DNA from: Corynebacterium lujinxingii
GTDB lineage: Bacteria > Actinomycetota > Actinomycetes > Mycobacteriales > Mycobacteriaceae
Direction of reading: 5' to 3'
Length of the DNA stretch: 64,000 nt
Assembly: GCF_014490555.1 (NCBI RefSeq)
Contig: NZ_CP061032.1
Coordinates: 2,274,497-2,338,496, forward strand
The notes under the pieces: generated by a model
What the model was told of the DNA's origin: nothing
Databases searched by the model: none
The model's input: only the letters and a program-made list of their open reading frames with translations
Made by a program: the position numbers and the translations under genes
Shown: positions 1 to 9,765 of the stretch, piece after piece
How positions within the stretch are numbered: position 1 is the first letter of the stretch
How the letters are laid out: every line of letters begins with the position of its first letter

Positions 1-539
1 AGGTCGACGGACCCGTCTTGGTCACCGGCGCGACCGGCGGCGTGGGTTCCATTGCGGTGTCGCTGCTCGCGGAGCGCGGTTTCGAGGTGTGGGCGCTGAC
101 CGGGCGTGTCGACGAGCACGGCGACTGGCTGCGCGAACTCGGCGCCTCCGACGTCCTGGACCGCGCCGAGTTCACCGGCGAGGGCAAGCCGCTGCAGAAG
201 GCGCGCCTCGGCGGCGTGGTGGACACCGTCGGCTCCGAGGTGCTCGCCAACGCGATCGCCCAGCTGTGCTGGGGCGGCGCCGCCACCGCGTGCGGCATGG
301 CCGCCGGCACCGACCTGCCGGCCTCTGTCCTGCCGTTCATCCTCCGCGGCACGCAGCTCATCGGCGTGAACTCCGTGGACACCCCGAACAACCTGCGCGA
401 CGAGGCGTGGGCGCTTCTCGACGAGTCCCTAAACACCAACGCCATCCGCACCGAAGAGGTCGGTTTGGATGGCGTTGCGGAGGCCGGCCGGAAGGTGTTG
501 GACGGCCGGGGTGTGGGACGGGTCGTCGTTAAGTTGTAG
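1..539 (+). CDS. AcuI/YhdH-type NADPH-dependent oxidoreductase, 5' partial
   Basis: The reading frame is open from the left window edge and ends with TAG at 537-539, so only the C-terminal half is present. It begins in the nucleotide-binding loop (VLVTGATGGVGS), typical of zinc-free medium-chain dehydrogenase/reductases of the AcuI/YhdH acrylyl-CoA/quinone reductase group, and continues with the family's LGASDVLDR and GGVVDTVG segments and an IRGTQLIGVNSVD-like stretch. Family knowledge suggests NADPH-dependent reduction of acrylyl-CoA or quinone-like enones; the substrate cannot be told here. Its 3' end overlaps the convergent membrane-protein gene by 11 bases. Confidence 0.85.
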   Translation, partial: VDGPVLVTGATGGVGSIAVSLLAERGFEVWALTGRVDEHGDWLRELGASDVLDRAEFTGEGKPLQKARLGGVVDTVGSEVLANAIAQLCWGGAATACGMAAGTDLPASVLPFILRGTQLIGVNSVDTPNNLRDEAWALLDESLNTNAIRTEEVGLDGVAEAGRKVLDGRGVGRVVVKL

Positions 540-1512
540 GCACCGGACCAGCAGAAACCTGGCGGTATGCGTAGGCGAGGGCCAGAAGTGTTACCGGGAT
601 GGTGATTACGAGGCCGGCGCCGAACGGGATCGTCGCCACCAGATTGATCAGGCCGACCAGCACCGCCAGGCCGAGCAGGCGTAGGTAGTTGCGGGCGCCC
701 TCCTTGAAGCCCGCGCCGAACGCCTGGCCAAAGGTGCCGTTGTTGTCCGCCGCGTACCACATCTGGAGCATGACAAACGGCGAGATCAGAAGCGCCACTA
801 GTGCTGCGATACCCATCGCGGCGAACACGGGGCCAAAGAGCTCGAAGAACAGGGCTGGGTCGTCCATCAGCACCTGCGGATCCTCGGGCAGAGCGTTAAC
901 GTCGATCTGGGTCATCGCGCCCGCCGCCAACATGCTGAACAGCACAAAGAAGATGACGAAGAAGATCAGCATCACCAGCGCCATCATGCCGAGGGTCTTG
1001 CCGAACGCCGGCGACTTCACATCGCCGTAACCCAAGTCGCGCACCAGGGTCTGCTGCAGCGCAGCGCCGAAGAGCCACGGCACGAACAGCAGCAGGCCGA
1101 TGATCTGGATCAACGGTCCCACGAGCGGCACGAACTGGCCGGCGAACGTGAGCAGCAGGTAGGCCGCGCCGAGCGGCAACCACAACTTGGCGTTGCCGAA
1201 CGCGGCCTTAAAGCCCCAGGCGATCGCCCCGAGGATGTCGAGCTTGCCGGTGCCCTTCACGTGCGACCAGCCGTTGTTGGCCGGGTCGTTGATCGGATGC
1301 GGTGAGGTTCCATCGCCGGGGACGTTGTCGGTCAACTGCTCGCCGTGGAAGCGCAGGGCAGTGTTGCCTGCCATCTGCGCTGCGGTGTTGACCTCGAAAG
1401 CGTCGTAGCCGGGGTAGGCATCCTGGCTCTCGTAGTAGCCGTCGTTTTCCGGGTGGCTGCCGCGCGGGTGCTCCGGGTACGGCTCGTAGCCACCGTTAGT
1501 CGGTGTGGACAT
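529..1512 (-). CDS. Multi-pass membrane protein of unknown function
   Basis: A 327-residue protein. I chose the ATG at 1512 because a good ribosome site (GAAGGAAAT) precedes it; longer frames run into leuS. The first ~130 residues are hydrophilic and rich in Tyr, Pro, Glu and Gly. After them come about five or six hydrophobic segments, including one strongly hydrophobic pair around a MMALVMLIFFVIFF stretch, and a C-terminal pair ending in ALAYAYRQV. The layout (disordered cytoplasmic head followed by a membrane domain) recalls actinobacterial integral-membrane proteins of the DUF975/glycerophosphodiester phosphodiesterase-membrane-domain type, but I cannot assign a function. It lies downstream of leuS on the same strand. 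Confidence 0.75.
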   Translation of the reverse strand: MSTPTNGGYEPYPEHPRGSHPENDGYYESQDAYPGYDAFEVNTAAQMAGNTALRFHGEQLTDNVPGDGTSPHPINDPANNGWSHVKGTGKLDILGAIAWGFKAAFGNAKLWLPLGAAYLLLTFAGQFVPLVGPLIQIIGLLLFVPWLFGAALQQTLVRDLGYGDVKSPAFGKTLGMMALVMLIFFVIFFVLFSMLAAGAMTQIDVNALPEDPQVLMDDPALFFELFGPVFAAMGIAALVALLISPFVMLQMWYAADNNGTFGQAFGAGFKEGARNYLRLLGLAVLVGLINLVATIPFGAGLVITIPVTLLALAYAYRQVSAGPVPTT

Positions 1513-1586
1513 AATTTCCTTCGGGTTTTGGATATTTGCCCAAGCGAGCCTAACAGCCCGGCCGCCGGCGGCCCCGGCGCGGCGGT

Positions 1587-4421
<2,835 letters not shown>

Positions 4422-4743
4422 GGTTAGACAGTGTAGTTAAGGCGCATTGCTTCTCGACGACCCTCCACTGGCATGCCATTTCCCCAGGGATATCTTTTTC
4501 GGGCTATTTTGCGCCGGAAAAAGATATAGAAAAGATATAGCAACAGTTTTTCGGCATTTGCGCAGGTAGCAATTCTTTTGGATATCTTTGCGATATCTTT
4601 TAGGCCTTGATCCAACGCGTGCCGCGCCCCCGTGGTGGGCCTGTCGGGTCGATTGTTGCGCGGCCAAGGGAGCGCAGGTGGTACACCCGTAATTGTCCGC
4701 AATGCGGAGTCGCTGCAGTCAAGACACGGCTACAGTCGCGGGC
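4422..4743. promoter_or_regulatory. AT-rich intergenic region with a cluster of AAAGATAT words
   Basis: This divergent leuS/DUF488 spacer is far more AT-rich than its surroundings. It contains five copies of AAAGATAT(C) in 112 bases: GATATCTTT at 4489, 4581 and 4592, and AAAGATAT at 4520 and 4531. Two form a perfect 11-bp inverted repeat, ATATCTTTTTC at 4490-4500 and GAAAAAGATAT at 4517-4527. One copy of the dispersed 13-mer (4449-4461, minus orientation) and one of the TTGTCCGCAATGCGGA palindrome (4693-4708) also lie here. I see no convincing gene; the short open frames have no coding character. Confidence 0.5.
4693..4708. repeat. TTGTCCGCAATGCGGA palindromic repeat, copy A
   Basis: A 16-base unit containing the perfect palindrome TCCGCA-A-TGCGGA. 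Three more identical copies sit at 44484, 44560 and 44617. This copy lies 35 bases upstream of the DUF488 start codon, so it may be a promoter or operator element rather than a terminator; no T-run follows it. Confidence 0.6.
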
Positions 4744-5163
4744 ATGAAGCTCTTCACCATCGGCTACAGCAAGAAGACTGCGGAGGAGTTCTTCGACATG
4801 CTCCGCAACAACGGAATCAAGCAAGTCGTCGATATCCGGCGCCACAACGCGAATCAGCTCGCGGGTTTTACTAAGCAGTCCGACTTGCCGTGGTTCCTCG
4901 ACACCATCGCGGGCATCGGCTACACGCACGAACTCGCCCTCGCGCCCAGCGAGGACCTCATGCACGCGTATCGCAAAGAGGGGCTGCCGTTCGACGAGTT
5001 TGCGAAGAAGCTCCGCGCCGAGTTCGACGAGCGCGAGATGCCGAAACTCGCCGACGCCTCCGTGCTTCTCTGCTCAGAGCCCGACCCCGATGTCTGCCAC
5101 CGTTCCGTGGCGGCGGATTACCTCGCCGAGCACAGCAGCGACGTCAAGGTCACCCACCTTTAA
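4744..5163 (+). CDS. DUF488 family protein
   Basis: A 139-residue cytoplasmic protein starting at the ATG at 4744 (MKLFTIGYSKKTAEEFF). The opening FTIGYS, the VVDIRRHN segment, the LLCSEPDPDVCHRSVAADYL motif with its paired Cys residues, and the length are typical of DUF488. Family members have no settled biochemical role. A longer frame to 4693 exists, but the internal ATG matches family starts. The gene overlaps the convergent flavodoxin gene by four bases. Confidence 0.85.
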   Translation: MKLFTIGYSKKTAEEFFDMLRNNGIKQVVDIRRHNANQLAGFTKQSDLPWFLDTIAGIGYTHELALAPSEDLMHAYRKEGLPFDEFAKKLRAEFDEREMPKLADASVLLCSEPDPDVCHRSVAADYLAEHSSDVKVTHL

Positions 5164-5663
5164 GCAGTTGCTTGACGACGAACCCACGCCACCACCGGAT
5201 CCAGCAACCCGAAGTCCACCCGGTCAGTGTCTTTACCGTGGATGTTCACAGTGTCCTGCTCGCTGGGGGAAAGATTGCCCTTGGCTTTTAGCGCCGTGAC
5301 CAGCCCTCGCATGAGCATCTTGTGCTTGACATTCATCTCTGAGTAATTCAGGCGGCCGGGGAGGTAGAAGCGCTCGACGGAGTCGGCACGGCCACCCAAG
5401 AGAGAGCGGGCGGGGTCGGTCTCGGATGCGTTCGTCGACATGCACGTGGTCACCAGCGCCACCGGCACGTCGGCTGGCAGCGACTTCACAAACTTCGCGC
5501 CGGCGTGCGACGGGCCGTGGATGGGGGAGAGGACCACCACCGGGCCGTCGGATTGAGGCGGGGATGAGGGGATCGGTTGCGCGGTGTCGTCGAGAAGCGA
5601 TGCAAGCTCCTCGGCGTACTCGCGGGTCGAGCCATAAACGGTGGAGTAATAGATCCGAACCAT
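5160..5663 (-). CDS. Flavodoxin-domain protein
   Basis: A 167-residue protein starting at the ATG at 5663. The N-terminus, RIYYSTVYGSTREYAEEL, has the flavodoxin FMN-phosphate loop (T-x-Y-G-S-T) after a first beta strand. VVVLSPIHGPSHAGAKFVK and VALVTTCMS match later strands and loops of flavodoxin-like folds, including HemG-type and menaquinone-dependent protoporphyrinogen-oxidase-like proteins. It is probably a cytosolic FMN electron carrier or small flavoenzyme; the partner is unknown. A copy of the dispersed 13-mer lies inside it at 5586-5598. Confidence 0.75.
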   Translation of the reverse strand: MVRIYYSTVYGSTREYAEELASLLDDTAQPIPSSPPQSDGPVVVLSPIHGPSHAGAKFVKSLPADVPVALVTTCMSTNASETDPARSLLGGRADSVERFYLPGRLNYSEMNVKHKMLMRGLVTALKAKGNLSPSEQDTVNIHGKDTDRVDFGLLDPVVAWVRRQATA

Positions 5664-5680
5664 GACTCTTATTGTGTCAT

Positions 5681-6128
5681 CTAACCGGCGAACATTTGCC
5701 AGAAAGATACTCCCATAATGATCACACCGAGGCCGAACACGATGATGGTCTCGGGTTTGTTGGCAAAGCGGTGGAAGTCCTTCGCGTTGCGGAACAGCAG
5801 CATCGGCACGATGTACACCAGGAAGGTGATGAACACGCCGCCGACCACCGAGATCAGATCCAGGATGGACGGGTTGGCAATCGCAGCCGCGACCGTGGTC
5901 ACGAACACGAACACGTAGATGCCCCAGCGCATGGCCTTCGGGCTGGTGCGCTCGGCGAAGTCCGGCGCGACCGCACGAACGAGGTAGGTCGTGCCTTCCT
6001 CTGCACCCATGACGTGGCCGAAGTAGGACGACGCAATCGCGCACAGGGCGACGATGGGGGAGAGCACCGCCAGGAGGCCGCCCGCGAGCAGAACATCCCG
6101 GTGCTGTCCTACCTGGCGAATGAAACCC
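5681..6128 (-). pseudogene. Broken second copy of a serine/threonine-type permease (HAAAP family)
   Basis: The minus strand from about 6076 to 5681 encodes the C-terminal third of a permease closely related to the neighbour at 6214-7575. It shares SSYFGHVMGAEEGTTYLVRAVAPDF, the ANPSILDLISVVGG stretch and a C-terminus ending in MFAG against MVAG in the intact copy. The first two thirds are missing. The block encoding REQNIPVLSYLANET, which should come next upstream, is present but lies on the plus strand (6077-6128), so a small local inversion accompanied the deletion. The remaining frame has no plausible start and should not give a working transporter. Confidence 0.85.
6077..6128 (+). other. 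Inverted fragment of the permease pseudogene
   Basis: Read on the plus strand this segment encodes AAREQNIPVLSYLANET. The intact minus-strand permease gene encodes the near-identical AAREQNVPVLSYLANET at about 6608-6672. Orientation is therefore opposite to the rest of the pseudogene. The left junction lies in a short GC-rich inverted repeat (CCGCC and GGCGG words around 6066-6083), compatible with a template-switch inversion. Confidence 0.8.
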
Positions 6129-6213
6129 ACGCCCTCCCTAGTAGCCGTGTGTTCCAAACCACAGAGGAGTCTAAACCATTCGCCCGACGCGCGAGTGCTT
6201 ATCGACGAACCGC

Positions 6214-7575
6214 CTACCCCGCCACCATGTCCCACACCGTCACGCCCACGATCACTAAGCCGAGCACGAACACGAACAGGGTGTCCGGGCGGCGGGCGTA
6301 GTGCTTGAACGCTGTCGCCTTGTTAAACAGCAGCACCGGCATGATGTAGACGAGGAACGCGACGAAGATACCGCCGACAACGGAGATCATGTCCAGAATC
6401 GACGGATTCGCCACCGCCACCAGCACCGCGGTGACGAAGACGAAGATGTTGACGGTCCAGCGCAGGGCGGTCGTCGATACGCGAGATGCGAAGCCCGGCG
6501 CGACAACGCGCACGAGGTAACCGGTGCCTTCTTCCGTGCCGAGCAGGTGGCCGAAGTAAGAGGTCACGATCGCACCGATGGCGATAATCGGGCTCATCCA
6601 AGCCATAAACGGCGTGTTCGTCTCGTTGGCCAGATACGACAGCACCGGCACGTTCTGCTCACGGGCGGCGTCCATGCCCTCGGCGCCGAGGGACAGCGCG
6701 CACGACCAGACGAAGAACATGGTGAACGACACCAGCATGACCGCCGTGACCAGTTCCACCTTGGACACTTCGCGCTCGACGGCACCGACGTCGTCGCCAA
6801 GCTTCTTCTGCACGTCGAGCGCGAACTGGCTCAGCGCCGCCATGTGGCTAAAGGAGAACACCAGCACCGGCAGGATCAAAAGAAGCCCCTGCCACACCGG
6901 GTACTGCGACTCGTAGGCGCGGAAGCTGTCGAGATCCCACGACGGGATGAGGTAGAGAGACACCGCCGCGAGCGCGATGATCAGCGGGTAGACCAGCACG
7001 TTTGCTAGCCACAGGGTGATTTTCTTGCTCAGGGCGTAGGCGCCGGTCATGATGCCGACGGAGATCGTCGCTAAGAGCCAGCGACTCATGTGCTCCCCGC
7101 CGAACTGGTTGACGATGAAACTGTCCAGCGTGTTCGTGATCGAAATGCCGTAAATCAGCACCGTGGGGTAAATGCCCAGCCAGTACAACACCGCGGAGAC
7201 GAACCCGCGCTTGCGGCCCGTCAGCGCTGTGATCACCTGCAGCACGTCCAGGCCCTTCACCGGCGACGCCGACACCATGCGCGCGTACGTGCGGTGCGAG
7301 AAGAACACCATCGGACCGATGAGCAGCGTCGCGATCACCAGCGGCCAAAACCCGAAACTGCCCGCGTTGATCGGCAGGAACAAAATGCCCGCGCCGACGC
7401 CGGTGCCGAACAGGGTGATCACCCACCGCATGAACCCGCCGTCCGGCGCGTCGCCCTCGCGCTGTTCCTTGATCTGGTCGATATCCGCGTCCGTGAGATT
7501 ATCGGCGTCGAATTCCGCGCGACCGAGCTTCAGATGCTCGTCGCTGTACTGCTCAGGCAGCTCCGCGTTTGTCAT
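6214..7575 (-). CDS. Amino-acid permease, HAAAP family (serine/threonine transporter SdaC-like)
   Basis: A 453-residue integral membrane protein with a ~50-residue hydrophilic N-terminus and about eleven hydrophobic helices. The first helix carries LFGTGVGAGILFLPINAGSFG, the glycine-rich broken-helix motif of the hydroxy/aromatic amino acid permease group. SHRTYARMVSASPVKG and SFSHMAALSQFALDVQKK follow, as in SdaC/YhaO-type serine and threonine transporters. The likely role is proton- or sodium-driven serine or threonine uptake. The start is the ATG at 7575. The adjacent pseudogene shows that two tandem paralogues once existed here. Confidence 0.88.
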   Translation of the reverse strand: MTNAELPEQYSDEHLKLGRAEFDADNLTDADIDQIKEQREGDAPDGGFMRWVITLFGTGVGAGILFLPINAGSFGFWPLVIATLLIGPMVFFSHRTYARMVSASPVKGLDVLQVITALTGRKRGFVSAVLYWLGIYPTVLIYGISITNTLDSFIVNQFGGEHMSRWLLATISVGIMTGAYALSKKITLWLANVLVYPLIIALAAVSLYLIPSWDLDSFRAYESQYPVWQGLLLILPVLVFSFSHMAALSQFALDVQKKLGDDVGAVEREVSKVELVTAVMLVSFTMFFVWSCALSLGAEGMDAAREQNVPVLSYLANETNTPFMAWMSPIIAIGAIVTSYFGHLLGTEEGTGYLVRVVAPGFASRVSTTALRWTVNIFVFVTAVLVAVANPSILDMISVVGGIFVAFLVYIMPVLLFNKATAFKHYARRPDTLFVFVLGLVIVGVTVWDMVAG

Positions 7576-7612
7576 AACGCTTTACGCTACAGGGTTTTGG
7601 CAGCGCATCCCG

Positions 7613-8782
7613 TTAATTGCGACGGCCGGCACGGTCGGCGAATTCGTCGAGAAGTTCAAGCACATCGAGCGAGCGCCATCCACGCTGCCGCCGATCCAGC
7701 TGCGCCGAGGCAACAATCCCGTCGGCTTCAAGCCGTTCGAGAGCATTACGTGCGGTCTCTGCCGAAACGCCGAACTCGGCGGAAACAGCTGCAGTAGTGA
7801 GCACCGGGCGCTGGATAAGCAGGTCCAACACCCTCCACGCAAGCGCACCCGCACGGGCTGTGAGCAGGGTCTCCCACTCTCCACGAATCTGCGTGAGCTC
7901 CGAGGCAAGCCAGGCTCCGCGCCGAGCCGCTTCGATCGACGCACGCGCAAACAACTGCACAATGCCATCTACGTCACCATCGCGGTACCCATCCAACGCC
8001 GCGAAGTACCGCTCGGAATCTGTGAGCAGGCCGGCGGAAATTGGCAGTGCTGTGGTCGTCGCTAAGCCACGGCTTCGAAGTATGACATGAACCAGCGCTC
8101 GACCCGTCCGACCGTTGCCGTCGGCGAAGGGATGGATCGTCTCGAATTGCGCATGGGCGATGGCCGCCTGCGCCAGTGCGGGCACATCTTCACGCTGTAT
8201 GAATTTGCCCAGGTCCTCCATCAACGCCTCAAGGTGGCGGTGGTGCGGGGGCACGAACAAGGCACCGGAGGATGAAAAATCGCTGCCGCCAATCCAGACC
8301 TGCTGGTCGCGCAGCCTCCCCGCAATCTCGGGCGCGGATTGCTCGAGGAGAATCCGATGCATCTCGACGATTCCCTGCACGTCTGCTTTCGCACTCTCGA
8401 CCGCAGCAGCCATCTGTCGCGTGTTGGCCACAATCAGGTTCGCATTCGCGCTACCGCGGCCAGTCACTTCCGCTTCTAGCAATTTTCTTGCCGACGACGT
8501 GAGCTGCTCAATCCGGCTCGAAGCAACAGACTCACTTCGCAACAACAACGGTGTAAACGGAACAACCCGGTGCGCCTCAGCAGTGTCGAAGCGAACCGCC
8601 TCAATAGTTGCCGTGTCCAGAATCGTTTGGGTCTCCGGAGACAGCTCCACCTCCGACGCGGCAATCCTCGGCACCAGCGCAGCCTCGTATTGACGAGGCG
8701 CATTCCGCATCGCCCGCCGCGAGTAACCATCCGGCGATGGCGTCCACGGAAGCGTTTCACCGCTGATTTTGGGCCAAGTCAT
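7613..8782 (-). CDS. Fic-family protein with N-terminal inhibitory motif
   Basis: About 389 residues from the ATG at 8782; an in-frame start at 8803 would add seven. The Fic catalytic loop is intact, HPFADGNGRTGR, with the His for AMP transfer and the Asn/Arg residues for nucleotide binding. An N-terminal segment SVASSRIEQLTS fits the (S/T)xxxE autoinhibitory helix of class II Fic proteins. The last ~70 residues look like a winged helix (TTAAVSAEFGVSAETARNALERLEADGIV), as in many Fic-wHTH proteins. It probably adenylylates a protein target and may regulate transcription. It sits beside another Fic-fold gene and close to the CRISPR locus. Confidence 0.9.
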   Translation of the reverse strand: MTWPKISGETLPWTPSPDGYSRRAMRNAPRQYEAALVPRIAASEVELSPETQTILDTATIEAVRFDTAEAHRVVPFTPLLLRSESVASSRIEQLTSSARKLLEAEVTGRGSANANLIVANTRQMAAAVESAKADVQGIVEMHRILLEQSAPEIAGRLRDQQVWIGGSDFSSSGALFVPPHHRHLEALMEDLGKFIQREDVPALAQAAIAHAQFETIHPFADGNGRTGRALVHVILRSRGLATTTALPISAGLLTDSERYFAALDGYRDGDVDGIVQLFARASIEAARRGAWLASELTQIRGEWETLLTARAGALAWRVLDLLIQRPVLTTAAVSAEFGVSAETARNALERLEADGIVASAQLDRRQRGWRSLDVLELLDEFADRAGRRN

Positions 8783-8871
8783 GGCTTTCGACCCTACCAC
8801 CAAACTTATGACCTTATCTTTGGTGGTTTTAGCGGAACACCAAGGTTGGTCGGGGACCCTATGACGCGGCG

Positions 8872-9516
8872 CTAGCGCTTATCGACGTACGCTTGCCGCA
8901 CCAACAACTCACGCACCGGCTCCTTCTCACCGAAGACGTAGAACCGGGCAAGCAGGTCGTTGAAGTGCTCGGCGACTGACGGGTCCTTCTCATCGAAGGG
9001 GACCGTAAGGAGCAGGCTCGACCCCTCGCCGAGAAGGTAACTGTTTGCAGCGAAGATCGCGGTGCGCTTGTCGCCGTCTTCGAACGGCTGCGCGCGGGCG
9101 ATCTCGAGAAAGAGATCAACGGCCGCGTCTTTGCTGGTGTCGCTGTTGAGCGCCTCGGTGACCAGCATGTCCAACGCCTGCTCCGACACCGCCGACGGCT
9201 CGTGGCGACCGTAGCGGGTGCGCACGCCGATGCCCTGGTCGTCGGTACGCAAACTGCCCGGGTTGAGCGCGGCGCTTCGCGTCAGTGTGGCGTTGATACG
9301 TCGCAGGTAAGCAGCGCTTATGGGAGTTGCGGTGTTGCTAAGGATGAACTCGCCGGCTGCCTTAAGATCCTCGAGCAGGGCGAGGTCTCCGCGGCCGCGT
9401 ACGCCGGTGGTGTCACCGGTTTCGAGGAACCGGGCCGTGGCGGGTCTGCTGGTGGAGAGGTTGTCGAAGACGACACCCGCGGTGAAGATGACCTCGAGGA
9501 GTTGGCCGACGTTCAT
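8872..9516 (-). CDS. Fic/Doc-fold protein with altered catalytic loop
   Basis: A 214-residue protein starting at the ATG at 9516. The motif region reads IARAQPFEDGDKRTAIFAAN: it aligns with the Fic/Doc loop H-x-F-x-(D/E)-G-N-(K/G)-R but has Gln for the catalytic His and Asp for the Asn. The upstream helices (LRRINATLT, GVRTRYGRHEPSAV) also fit the Fic fold. AMP transfer by the usual mechanism is therefore doubtful; it may be a different nucleotidyl or phosphate transfer subtype, or a non-catalytic relative. It is 89 bases from the other Fic gene on the same strand. Confidence 0.8.
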   Translation of the reverse strand: MNVGQLLEVIFTAGVVFDNLSTSRPATARFLETGDTTGVRGRGDLALLEDLKAAGEFILSNTATPISAAYLRRINATLTRSAALNPGSLRTDDQGIGVRTRYGRHEPSAVSEQALDMLVTEALNSDTSKDAAVDLFLEIARAQPFEDGDKRTAIFAANSYLLGEGSSLLLTVPFDEKDPSVAEHFNDLLARFYVFGEKEPVRELLVRQAYVDKR

Positions 9517-9765
9517 GGGGCCTCCCGGTTCCGGCGGTTGGGGTTGATGGGATCGAGTGTAGGGGACTGGCTGCCTCGGCCCCCACCGCCGGCCGCCCGC
9601 CGCCCGCCGGAGCGGAGCAGTAGCTGGAAGTAACGGTCTCGGAAAACTGCGACCTGGGGTTTTGCGAGGCGTGGTGCGCTACTTTCAGCTATTGGTTGTG
9701 CACTTTTAGAACGGCAGGGCTCGTGCGGTCTCGGGCGGGAGTGCGCGACCGGCAACGGCGTGCTG

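Noticed and set aside
4424..4702. 92-codon minus-strand frame upstream of leuS
   Set aside because: It crosses the AT-rich repeat cluster, has no coding bias and no convincing start site.
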